64,000 nt of DNA from Baylisascaris procyonis (Eukaryota > Nematoda > Chromadorea > Rhabditida > Ascarididae): positions 1,785,147-1,849,146 of the forward strand of contig JAZARR010000152.1 in assembly GCA_037389465.1 (NCBI GenBank), given 5' to 3'. The notes beneath the pieces are model-generated. The model did no database searches. It had not been told where the DNA came from and saw nothing but the letters and a program-made list of their open reading frames with translations. Below are positions 1-12,000 of this stretch, one piece after another. Every line of letters begins with the position of its first letter. Positions within the stretch are counted from its first letter, which is position 1. The translations under genes and the position numbers were made by a program.

Positions 1-3000
1 AAGCCTAAGCCTAAGCCTAAGCCTAAGCCTAAGCCTAAGCCTAAGCCTAAGCCTAAGCCTAAGCCTAAGCCTAAGCCTAAGCCTAAGCCTAAGCCTAAGC
101 CTAAGCCTAAGCCTAAGCCTAAGCCTAAGCCTAAGCCTAAGCCTAAGCCTAAGCCTAAGCCTAAGCCTAAGCCTAAGCCTAAGCCTAAGCCTAAGCCTAA
201 GCCTAAGCCTAAGCCTAAGCCTAAGCCTAAGCCTAAGCCTAAGCCTAAGCCTAAGCCTAAGCCTAAGCCTAAGCCTAAGCCTAAGCCTAAGCCTAAGCCT
301 AAGCCTAAGCCTAAGCCTAAGCCTAAGCCTAAGCCTAAGCCTAAGCCTAAGCCTAAGCCTAAGCCTAAGCCTAAGCCTAAGCCTAAGCCTAAGCCTAAGC
401 CTAAGCCTAAGCCTAAGCCTAAGCCTAAGCCTAAGCCTAAGCCTAAGCCTAAGCCTAAGCCTAAGCCTAAGCCTAAGCCTAAGCCTAAGCCTAAGCCTAA
501 GCCTAAGCCTAAGCCTAAGCCTAAGCCTAAGCCTAAGCCTAAGCCTAAGCCTAAGCCTAAGCCTAAGCCTAAGCCTAAGCCTAAGCCTAAGCCTAAGCCT
601 AAGCCTAAGCCTAAGCCTAAGCCTAAGCCTAAGCCTAAGCCTAAGCCTAAGCCTAAGCCTAAGCCTAAGCCTAAGCCTAAGCCTAAGCCTAAGCCTAAGC
701 CTAAGCCTAAGCCTAAGCCTAAGCCTAAGCCTAAGCCTAAGCCTAAGCCTAAGCCTAAGCCTAAGCCTAAGCCTAAGCCTAAGCCTAAGCCTAAGCCTAA
801 GCCTAAGCCTAAGCCTAAGCCTAAGCCTAAGCCTAAGCCTAAGCCTAAGCCTAAGCCTAAGCCTAAGCCTAAGCCTAAGCCTAAGCCTAAGCCTAAGCCT
901 AAGCCTAAGCCTAAGCCTAAGCCTAAGCCTAAGCCTAAGCCTAAGCCTAAGCCTAAGCCTAAGCCTAAGCCTAAGCCTAAGCCTAAGCCTAAGCCTAAGC
1001 CTAAGCCTAAGCCTAAGCCTAAGCCTAAGCCTAAGCCTAAGCCTAAGCCTAAGCCTAAGCCTAAGCCTAAGCCTAAGCCTAAGCCTAAGCCTAAGCCTAA
1101 GCCTAAGCCTAAGCCTAAGCCTAAGCCTAAGCCTAAGCCTAAGCCTAAGCCTAAGCCTAAGCCTAAGCCTAAGCCTAAGCCTAAGCCTAAGCCTAAGCCT
1201 AAGCCTAAGCCTAAGCCTAAGCCTAAGCCTAAGCCTAAGCCTAAGCCTAAGCCTAAGCCTAAGCCTAAGCCTAAGCCTAAGCCTAAGCCTAAGCCTAAGC
1301 CTAAGCCTAAGCCTAAGCCTAAGCCTAAGCCTAAGCCTAAGCCTAAGCCTAAGCCTAAGCCTAAGCCTAAGCCTAAGCCTAAGCCTAAGCCTAAGCCTAA
1401 GCCTAAGCCTAAGCCTAAGCCTAAGCCTAAGCCTAAGCCTAAGCCTAAGCCTAAGCCTAAGCCTAAGCCTAAGCCTAAGCCTAAGCCTAAGCCTAAGCCT
1501 AAGCCTAAGCCTAAGCCTAAGCCTAAGCCTAAGCCTAAGCCTAAGCCTAAGCCTAAGCCTAAGCCTAAGCCTAAGCCTAAGCCTAAGCCTAAGCCTAAGC
1601 CTAAGCCTAAGCCTAAGCCTAAGCCTAAGCCTAAGCCTAAGCCTAAGCCTAAGCCTAAGCCTAAGCCTAAGCCTAAGCCTAAGCCTAAGCCTAAGCCTAA
1701 GCCTAAGCCTAAGCCTAAGCCTAAGCCTAAGCCTAAGCCTAAGCCTAAGCCTAAGCCTAAGCCTAAGCCTAAGCCTAAGCCTAAGCCTAAGCCTAAGCCT
1801 AAGCCTAAGCCTAAGCCTAAGCCTAAGCCTAAGCCTAAGCCTAAGCCTAAGCCTAAGCCTAAGCCTAAGCCTAAGCCTAAGCCTAAGCCTAAGCCTAAGC
1901 CTAAGCCTAAGCCTAAGCCTAAGCCTAAGCCTAAGCCTAAGCCTAAGCCTAAGCCTAAGCCTAAGCCTAAGCCTAAGCCTAAGCCTAAGCCTAAGCCTAA
2001 GCCTAAGCCTAAGCCTAAGCCTAAGCCTAAGCCTAAGCCTAAGCCTAAGCCTAAGCCTAAGCCTAAGCCTAAGCCTAAGCCTAAGCCTAAGCCTAAGCCT
2101 AAGCCTAAGCCTAAGCCTAAGCCTAAGCCTAAGCCTAAGCCTAAGCCTAAGCCTAAGCCTAAGCCTAAGCCTAAGCCTAAGCCTAAGCCTAAGCCTAAGC
2201 CTAAGCCTAAGCCTAAGCCTAAGCCTAAGCCTAAGCCTAAGCCTAAGCCTAAGCCTAAGCCTAAGCCTAAGCCTAAGCCTAAGCCTAAGCCTAAGCCTAA
2301 GCCTAAGCCTAAGCCTAAGCCTAAGCCTAAGCCTAAGCCTAAGCCTAAGCCTAAGCCTAAGCCTAAGCCTAAGCCTAAGCCTAAGCCTAAGCCTAAGCCT
2401 AAGCCTAAGCCTAAGCCTAAGCCTAAGCCTAAGCCTAAGCCTAAGCCTAAGCCTAAGCCTAAGCCTAAGCCTAAGCCTAAGCCTAAGCCTAAGCCTAAGC
2501 CTAAGCCTAAGCCTAAGCCTAAGCCTAAGCCTAAGCCTAAGCCTAAGCCTAAGCCTAAGCCTAAGCCTAAGCCTAAGCCTAAGCCTAAGCCTAAGCCTAA
2601 GCCTAAGCCTAAGCCTAAGCCTAAGCCTAAGCCTAAGCCTAAGCCTAAGCCTAAGCCTAAGCCTAAGCCTAAGCCTAAGCCTAAGCCTAAGCCTAAGCCT
2701 AAGCCTAAGCCTAAGCCTAAGCCTAAGCCTAAGCCTAAGCCTAAGCCTAAGCCTAAGCCTAAGCCTAAGCCTAAGCCTAAGCCTAAGCCTAAGCCTAAGC
2801 CTAAGCCTAAGCCTAAGCCTAAGCCTAAGCCTAAGCCTAAGCCTAAGCCTAAGCCTAAGCCTAAGCCTAAGCCTAAGCCTAAGCCTAAGCCTAAGCCTAA
2901 GCCTAAGCCTAAGCCTAAGCCTAAGCCTAAGCCTAAGCCTAAGCCTAAGCCTAAGCCTAAGCCTAAGCCTAAGCCTAAGCCTAAGCCTAAGCCTAAGCCT

Positions 3001-6000
3001 AAGCCTAAGCCTAAGCCTAAGCCTAAGCCTAAGCCTAAGCCTAAGCCTAAGCCTAAGCCTAAGCCTAAGCCTAAGCCTAAGCCTAAGCCTAAGCCTAAGC
3101 CTAAGCCTAAGCCTAAGCCTAAGCCTAAGCCTAAGCCTAAGCCTAAGCCTAAGCCTAAGCCTAAGCCTAAGCCTAAGCCTAAGCCTAAGCCTAAGCCTAA
3201 GCCTAAGCCTAAGCCTAAGCCTAAGCCTAAGCCTAAGCCTAAGCCTAAGCCTAAGCCTAAGCCTAAGCCTAAGCCTAAGCCTAAGCCTAAGCCTAAGCCT
3301 AAGCCTAAGCCTAAGCCTAAGCCTAAGCCTAAGCCTAAGCCTAAGCCTAAGCCTAAGCCTAAGCCTAAGCCTAAGCCTAAGCCTAAGCCTAAGCCTAAGC
3401 CTAAGCCTAAGCCTAAGCCTAAGCCTAAGCCTAAGCCTAAGCCTAAGCCTAAGCCTAAGCCTAAGCCTAAGCCTAAGCCTAAGCCTAAGCCTAAGCCTAA
3501 GCCTAAGCCTAAGCCTAAGCCTAAGCCTAAGCCTAAGCCTAAGCCTAAGCCTAAGCCTAAGCCTAAGCCTAAGCCTAAGCCTAAGCCTAAGCCTAAGCCT
3601 AAGCCTAAGCCTAAGCCTAAGCCTAAGCCTAAGCCTAAGCCTAAGCCTAAGCCTAAGCCTAAGCCTAAGCCTAAGCCTAAGCCTAAGCCTAAGCCTAAGC
3701 CTAAGCCTAAGCCTAAGCCTAAGCCTAAGCCTAAGCCTAAGCCTAAGCCTAAGCCTAAGCCTAAGCCTAAGCCTAAGCCTAAGCCTAAGCCTAAGCCTAA
3801 GCCTAAGCCTAAGCCTAAGCCTAAGCCTAAGCCTAAGCCTAAGCCTAAGCCTAAGCCTAAGCCTAAGCCTAAGCCTAAGCCTAAGCCTAAGCCTAAGCCT
3901 AAGCCTAAGCCTAAGCCTAAGCCTAAGCCTAAGCCTAAGCCTAAGCCTAAGCCTAAGCCTAAGCCTAAGCCTAAGCCTAAGCCTAAGCCTAAGCCTAAGC
4001 CTAAGCCTAAGCCTAAGCCTAAGCCTAAGCCTAAGCCTAAGCCTAAGCCTAAGCCTAAGCCTAAGCCTAAGCCTAAGCCTAAGCCTAAGCCTAAGCCTAA
4101 GCCTAAGCCTAAGCCTAAGCCTAAGCCTAAGCCTAAGCCTAAGCCTAAGCCTAAGCCTAAGCCTAAGCCTAAGCCTAAGCCTAAGCCTAAGCCTAAGCCT
4201 AAGCCTAAGCCTAAGCCTAAGCCTAAGCCTAAGCCTAAGCCTAAGCCTAAGCCTAAGCCTAAGCCTAAGCCTAAGCCTAAGCCTAAGCCTAAGCCTAAGC
4301 CTAAGCCTAAGCCTAAGCCTAAGCCTAAGCCTAAGCCTAAGCCTAAGCCTAAGCCTAAGCCTAAGCCTAAGCCTAAGCCTAAGCCTAAGCCTAAGCCTAA
4401 GCCTAAGCCTAAGCCTAAGCCTAAGCCTAAGCCTAAGCCTAAGCCTAAGCCTAAGCCTAAGCCTAAGCCTAAGCCTAAGCCTAAGCCTAAGCCTAAGCCT
4501 AAGCCTAAGCCTAAGCCTAAGCCTAAGCCTAAGCCTAAGCCTAAGCCTAAGCCTAAGCCTAAGCCTAAGCCTAAGCCTAAGCCTAAGCCTAAGCCTAAGC
4601 CTAAGCCTAAGCCTAAGCCTAAGCCTAAGCCTAAGCCTAAGCCTAAGCCTAAGCCTAAGCCTAAGCCTAAGCCTAAGCCTAAGCCTAAGCCTAAGCCTAA
4701 GCCTAAGCCTAAGCCTAAGCCTAAGCCTAAGCCTAAGCCTAAGCCTAAGCCTAAGCCTAAGCCTAAGCCTAAGCCTAAGCCTAAGCCTAAGCCTAAGCCT
4801 AAGCCTAAGCCTAAGCCTAAGCCTAAGCCTAAGCCTAAGCCTAAGCCTAAGCCTAAGCCTAAGCCTAAGCCTAAGCCTAAGCCTAAGCCTAAGCCTAAGC
4901 CTAAGCCTAAGCCTAAGCCTAAGCCTAAGCCTAAGCCTAAGCCTAAGCCTAAGCCTAAGCCTAAGCCTAAGCCTAAGCCTAAGCCTAAGCCTAAGCCTAA
5001 GCCTAAGCCTAAGCCTAAGCCTAAGCCTAAGCCTAAGCCTAAGCCTAAGCCTAAGCCTAAGCCTAAGCCTAAGCCTAAGCCTAAGCCTAAGCCTAAGCCT
5101 AAGCCTAAGCCTAAGCCTAAGCCTAAGCCTAAGCCTAAGCCTAAGCCTAAGCCTAAGCCTAAGCCTAAGCCTAAGCCTAAGCCTAAGCCTAAGCCTAAGC
5201 CTAAGCCTAAGCCTAAGCCTAAGCCTAAGCCTAAGCCTAAGCCTAAGCCTAAGCCTAAGCCTAAGCCTAAGCCTAAGCCTAAGCCTAAGCCTAAGCCTAA
5301 GCCTAAGCCTAAGCCTAAGCCTAAGCCTAAGCCTAAGCCTAAGCCTAAGCCTAAGCCTAAGCCTAAGCCTAAGCCTAAGCCTAAGCCTAAGCCTAAGCCT
5401 AAGCCTAAGCCTAAGCCTAAGCCTAAGCCTAAGCCTAAGCCTAAGCCTAAGCCTAAGCCTAAGCCTAAGCCTAAGCCTAAGCCTAAGCCTAAGCCTAAGC
5501 CTAAGCCTAAGCCTAAGCCTAAGCCTAAGCCTAAGCCTAAGCCTAAGCCTAAGCCTAAGCCTAAGCCTAAGCCTAAGCCTAAGCCTAAGCCTAAGCCTAA
5601 GCCTAAGCCTAAGCCTAAGCCTAAGCCTAAGCCTAAGCCTAAGCCTAAGCCTAAGCCTAAGCCTAAGCCTAAGCCTAAGCCTAAGCCTAAGCCTAAGCCT
5701 AAGCCTAAGCCTAAGCCTAAGCCTAAGCCTAAGCCTAAGCCTAAGCCTAAGCCTAAGCCTAAGCCTAAGCCTAAGCCTAAGCCTAAGCCTAAGCCTAAGC
5801 CTAAGCCTAAGCCTAAGCCTAAGCCTAAGCCTAAGCCTAAGCCTAAGCCTAAGCCTAAGCCTAAGCCTAAGCCTAAGCCTAAGCCTAAGCCTAAGCCTAA
5901 GCCTAAGCCTAAGCCTAAGCCTAAGCCTAAGCCTAAGCCTAAGCCTAAGCCTAAGCCTAAGCCTAAGCCTAAGCCTAAGCCTAAGCCTAAGCCTAAGCCT

Positions 6001-9000
6001 AAGCCTAAGCCTAAGCCTAAGCCTAAGCCTAAGCCTAAGCCTAAGCCTAAGCCTAAGCCTAAGCCTAAGCCTAAGCCTAAGCCTAAGCCTAAGCCTAAGC
6101 CTAAGCCTAAGCCTAAGCCTAAGCCTAAGCCTAAGCCTAAGCCTAAGCCTAAGCCTAAGCCTAAGCCTAAGCCTAAGCCTAAGCCTAAGCCTAAGCCTAA
6201 GCCTAAGCCTAAGCCTAAGCCTAAGCCTAAGCCTAAGCCTAAGCCTAAGCCTAAGCCTAAGCCTAAGCCTAAGCCTAAGCCTAAGCCTAAGCCTAAGCCT
6301 AAGCCTAAGCCTAAGCCTAAGCCTAAGCCTAAGCCTAAGCCTAAGCCTAAGCCTAAGCCTAAGCCTAAGCCTAAGCCTAAGCCTAAGCCTAAGCCTAAGC
6401 CTAAGCCTAAGCCTAAGCCTAAGCCTAAGCCTAAGCCTAAGCCTAAGCCTAAGCCTAAGCCTAAGCCTAAGCCTAAGCCTAAGCCTAAGCCTAAGCCTAA
6501 GCCTAAGCCTAAGCCTAAGCCTAAGCCTAAGCCTAAGCCTAAGCCTAAGCCTAAGCCTAAGCCTAAGCCTAAGCCTAAGCCTAAGCCTAAGCCTAAGCCT
6601 AAGCCTAAGCCTAAGCCTAAGCCTAAGCCTAAGCCTAAGCCTAAGCCTAAGCCTAAGCCTAAGCCTAAGCCTAAGCCTAAGCCTAAGCCTAAGCCTAAGC
6701 CTAAGCCTAAGCCTAAGCCTAAGCCTAAGCCTAAGCCTAAGCCTAAGCCTAAGCCTAAGCCTAAGCCTAAGCCTAAGCCTAAGCCTAAGCCTAAGCCTAA
6801 GCCTAAGCCTAAGCCTAAGCCTAAGCCTAAGCCTAAGCCTAAGCCTAAGCCTAAGCCTAAGCCTAAGCCTAAGCCTAAGCCTAAGCCTAAGCCTAAGCCT
6901 AAGCCTAAGCCTAAGCCTAAGCCTAAGCCTAAGCCTAAGCCTAAGCCTAAGCCTAAGCCTAAGCCTAAGCCTAAGCCTAAGCCTAAGCCTAAGCCTAAGC
7001 CTAAGCCTAAGCCTAAGCCTAAGCCTAAGCCTAAGCCTAAGCCTAAGCCTAAGCCTAAGCCTAAGCCTAAGCCTAAGCCTAAGCCTAAGCCTAAGCCTAA
7101 GCCTAAGCCTAAGCCTAAGCCTAAGCCTAAGCCTAAGCCTAAGCCTAAGCCTAAGCCTAAGCCTAAGCCTAAGCCTAAGCCTAAGCCTAAGCCTAAGCCT
7201 AAGCCTAAGCCTAAGCCTAAGCCTAAGCCTAAGCCTAAGCCTAAGCCTAAGCCTAAGCCTAAGCCTAAGCCTAAGCCTAAGCCTAAGCCTAAGCCTAAGC
7301 CTAAGCCTAAGCCTAAGCCTAAGCCTAAGCCTAAGCCTAAGCCTAAGCCTAAGCCTAAGCCTAAGCCTAAGCCTAAGCCTAAGCCTAAGCCTAAGCCTAA
7401 GCCTAAGCCTAAGCCTAAGCCTAAGCCTAAGCCTAAGCCTAAGCCTAAGCCTAAGCCTAAGCCTAAGCCTAAGCCTAAGCCTAAGCCTAAGCCTAAGCCT
7501 AAGCCTAAGCCTAAGCCTAAGCCTAAGCCTAAGCCTAAGCCTAAGCCTAAGCCTAAGCCTAAGCCTAAGCCTAAGCCTAAGCCTAAGCCTAAGCCTAAGC
7601 CTAAGCCTAAGCCTAAGCCTAAGCCTAAGCCTAAGCCTAAGCCTAAGCCTAAGCCTAAGCCTAAGCCTAAGCCTAAGCCTAAGCCTAAGCCTAAGCCTAA
7701 GCCTAAGCCTAAGCCTAAGCCTAAGCCTAAGCCTAAGCCTAAGCCTAAGCCTAAGCCTAAGCCTAAGCCTAAGCCTAAGCCTAAGCCTAAGCCTAAGCCT
7801 AAGCCTAAGCCTAAGCCTAAGCCTAAGCCTAAGCCTAAGCCTAAGCCTAAGCCTAAGCCTAAGCCTAAGCCTAAGCCTAAGCCTAAGCCTAAGCCTAAGC
7901 CTAAGCCTAAGCCTAAGCCTAAGCCTAAGCCTAAGCCTAAGCCTAAGCCTAAGCCTAAGCCTAAGCCTAAGCCTAAGCCTAAGCCTAAGCCTAAGCCTAA
8001 GCCTAAGCCTAAGCCTAAGCCTAAGCCTAAGCCTAAGCCTAAGCCTAAGCCTAAGCCTAAGCCTAAGCCTAAGCCTAAGCCTAAGCCTAAGCCTAAGCCT
8101 AAGCCTAAGCCTAAGCCTAAGCCTAAGCCTAAGCCTAAGCCTAAGCCTAAGCCTAAGCCTAAGCCTAAGCCTAAGCCTAAGCCTAAGCCTAAGCCTAAGC
8201 CTAAGCCTAAGCCTAAGCCTAAGCCTAAGCCTAAGCCTAAGCCTAAGCCTAAGCCTAAGCCTAAGCCTAAGCCTAAGCCTAAGCCTAAGCCTAAGCCTAA
8301 GCCTAAGCCTAAGCCTAAGCCTAAGCCTAAGCCTAAGCCTAAGCCTAAGCCTAAGCCTAAGCCTAAGCCTAAGCCTAAGCCTAAGCCTAAGCCTAAGCCT
8401 AAGCCTAAGCCTAAGCCTAAGCCTAAGCCTAAGCCTAAGCCTAAGCCTAAGCCTAAGCCTAAGCCTAAGCCTAAGCCTAAGCCTAAGCCTAAGCCTAAGC
8501 CTAAGCCTAAGCCTAAGCCTAAGCCTAAGCCTAAGCCTAAGCCTAAGCCTAAGCCTAAGCCTAAGCCTAAGCCTAAGCCTAAGCCTAAGCCTAAGCCTAA
8601 GCCTAAGCCTAAGCCTAAGCCTAAGCCTAAGCCTAAGCCTAAGCCTAAGCCTAAGCCTAAGCCTAAGCCTAAGCCTAAGCCTAAGCCTAAGCCTAAGCCT
8701 AAGCCTAAGCCTAAGCCTAAGCCTAAGCCTAAGCCTAAGCCTAAGCCTAAGCCTAAGCCTAAGCCTAAGCCTAAGCCTAAGCCTAAGCCTAAGCCTAAGC
8801 CTAAGCCTAAGCCTAAGCCTAAGCCTAAGCCTAAGCCTAAGCCTAAGCCTAAGCCTAAGCCTAAGCCTAAGCCTAAGCCTAAGCCTAAGCCTAAGCCTAA
8901 GCCTAAGCCTAAGCCTAAGCCTAAGCCTAAGCCTAAGCCTAAGCCTAAGCCTAAGCCTAAGCCTAAGCCTAAGCCTAAGCCTAAGCCTAAGCCTAAGCCT

Positions 9001-12000
9001 AAGCCTAAGCCTAAGCCTAAGCCTAAGCCTAAGCCTAAGCCTAAGCCTAAGCCTAAGCCTAAGCCTAAGCCTAAGCCTAAGCCTAAGCCTAAGCCTAAGC
9101 CTAAGCCTAAGCCTAAGCCTAAGCCTAAGCCTAAGCCTAAGCCTAAGCCTAAGCCTAAGCCTAAGCCTAAGCCTAAGCCTAAGCCTAAGCCTAAGCCTAA
9201 GCCTAAGCCTAAGCCTAAGCCTAAGCCTAAGCCTAAGCCTAAGCCTAAGCCTAAGCCTAAGCCTAAGCCTAAGCCTAAGCCTAAGCCTAAGCCTAAGCCT
9301 AAGCCTAAGCCTAAGCCTAAGCCTAAGCCTAAGCCTAAGCCTAAGCCTAAGCCTAAGCCTAAGCCTAAGCCTAAGCCTAAGCCTAAGCCTAAGCCTAAGC
9401 CTAAGCCTAAGCCTAAGCCTAAGCCTAAGCCTAAGCCTAAGCCTAAGCCTAAGCCTAAGCCTAAGCCTAAGCCTAAGCCTAAGCCTAAGCCTAAGCCTAA
9501 GCCTAAGCCTAAGCCTAAGCCTAAGCCTAAGCCTAAGCCTAAGCCTAAGCCTAAGCCTAAGCCTAAGCCTAAGCCTAAGCCTAAGCCTAAGCCTAAGCCT
9601 AAGCCTAAGCCTAAGCCTAAGCCTAAGCCTAAGCCTAAGCCTAAGCCTAAGCCTAAGCCTAAGCCTAAGCCTAAGCCTAAGCCTAAGCCTAAGCCTAAGC
9701 CTAAGCCTAAGCCTAAGCCTAAGCCTAAGCCTAAGCCTAAGCCTAAGCCTAAGCCTAAGCCTAAGCCTAAGCCTAAGCCTAAGCCTAAGCCTAAGCCTAA
9801 GCCTAAGCCTAAGCCTAAGCCTAAGCCTAAGCCTAAGCCTAAGCCTAAGCCTAAGCCTAAGCCTAAGCCTAAGCCTAAGCCTAAGCCTAAGCCTAAGCCT
9901 AAGCCTAAGCCTAAGCCTAAGCCTAAGCCTAAGCCTAAGCCTAAGCCTAAGCCTAAGCCTAAGCCTAAGCCTAAGCCTAAGCCTAAGCCTAAGCCTAAGC
10001 CTAAGCCTAAGCCTAAGCCTAAGCCTAAGCCTAAGCCTAAGCCTAAGCCTAAGCCTAAGCCTAAGCCTAAGCCTAAGCCTAAGCCTAAGCCTAAGCCTAA
10101 GCCTAAGCCTAAGCCTAAGCCTAAGCCTAAGCCTAAGCCTAAGCCTAAGCCTAAGCCTAAGCCTAAGCCTAAGCCTAAGCCTAAGCCTAAGCCTAAGCCT
10201 AAGCCTAAGCCTAAGCCTAAGCCTAAGCCTAAGCCTAAGCCTAAGCCTAAGCCTAAGCCTAAGCCTAAGCCTAAGCCTAAGCCTAAGCCTAAGCCTAAGC
10301 CTAAGCCTAAGCCTAAGCCTAAGCCTAAGCCTAAGCCTAAGCCTAAGCCTAAGCCTAAGCCTAAGCCTAAGCCTAAGCCTAAGCCTAAGCCTAAGCCTAA
10401 GCCTAAGCCTAAGCCTAAGCCTAAGCCTAAGCCTAAGCCTAAGCCTAAGCCTAAGCCTAAGCCTAAGCCTAAGCCTAAGCCTAAGCCTAAGCCTAAGCCT
10501 AAGCCTAAGCCTAAGCCTAAGCCTAAGCCTAAGCCTAAGCCTAAGCCTAAGCCTAAGCCTAAGCCTAAGCCTAAGCCTAAGCCTAAGCCTAAGCCTAAGC
10601 CTAAGCCTAAGCCTAAGCCTAAGCCTAAGCCTAAGCCTAAGCCTAAGCCTAAGCCTAAGCCTAAGCCTAAGCCTAAGCCTAAGCCTAAGCCTAAGCCTAA
10701 GCCTAAGCCTAAGCCTAAGCCTAAGCCTAAGCCTAAGCCTAAGCCTAAGCCTAAGCCTAAGCCTAAGCCTAAGCCTAAGCCTAAGCCTAAGCCTAAGCCT
10801 AAGCCTAAGCCTAAGCCTAAGCCTAAGCCTAAGCCTAAGCCTAAGCCTAAGCCTAAGCCTAAGCCTAAGCCTAAGCCTAAGCCTAAGCCTAAGCCTAAGC
10901 CTAAGCCTAAGCCTAAGCCTAAGCCTAAGCCTAAGCCTAAGCCTAAGCCTAAGCCTAAGCCTAAGCCTAAGCCTAAGCCTAAGCCTAAGCCTAAGCCTAA
11001 GCCTAAGCCTAAGCCTAAGCCTAAGCCTAAGCCTAAGCCTAAGCCTAAGCCTAAGCCTAAGCCTAAGCCTAAGCCTAAGCCTAAGCCTAAGCCTAAGCCT
11101 AAGCCTAAGCCTAAGCCTAAGCCTAAGCCTAAGCCTAAGCCTAAGCCTAAGCCTAAGCCTAAGCCTAAGCCTAAGCCTAAGCCTAAGCCTAAGCCTAAGC
11201 CTAAGCCTAAGCCTAAGCCTAAGCCTAAGCCTAAGCCTAAGCCTAAGCCTAAGCCTAAGCCTAAGCCTAAGCCTAAGCCTAAGCCTAAGCCTAAGCCTAA
11301 GCCTAAGCCTAAGCCTAAGCCTAAGCCTAAGCCTAAGCCTAAGCCTAAGCCTAAGCCTAAGCCTAAGCCTAAGCCTAAGCCTAAGCCTAAGCCTAAGCCT
11401 AAGCCTAAGCCTAAGCCTAAGCCTAAGCCTAAGCCTAAGCCTAAGCCTAAGCCTAAGCCTAAGCCTAAGCCTAAGCCTAAGCCTAAGCCTAAGCCTAAGC
11501 CTAAGCCTAAGCCTAAGCCTAAGCCTAAGCCTAAGCCTAAGCCTAAGCCTAAGCCTAAGCCTAAGCCTAAGCCTAAGCCTAAGCCTAAGCCTAAGCCTAA
11601 GCCTAAGCCTAAGCCTAAGCCTAAGCCTAAGCCTAAGCCTAAGCCTAAGCCTAAGCCTAAGCCTAAGCCTAAGCCTAAGCCTAAGCCTAAGCCTAAGCCT
11701 AAGCCTAAGCCTAAGCCTAAGCCTAAGCCTAAGCCTAAGCCTAAGCCTAAGCCTAAGCCTAAGCCTAAGCCTAAGCCTAAGCCTAAGCCTAAGCCTAAGC
11801 CTAAGCCTAAGCCTAAGCCTAAGCCTAAGCCTAAGCCTAAGCCTAAGCCTAAGCCTAAGCCTAAGCCTAAGCCTAAGCCTAAGCCTAAGCCTAAGCCTAA
11901 GCCTAAGCCTAAGCCTAAGCCTAAGCCTAAGCCTAAGCCTAAGCCTAAGCCTAAGCCTAAGCCTAAGCCTAAGCCTAAGCCTAAGCCTAAGCCTAAGCCT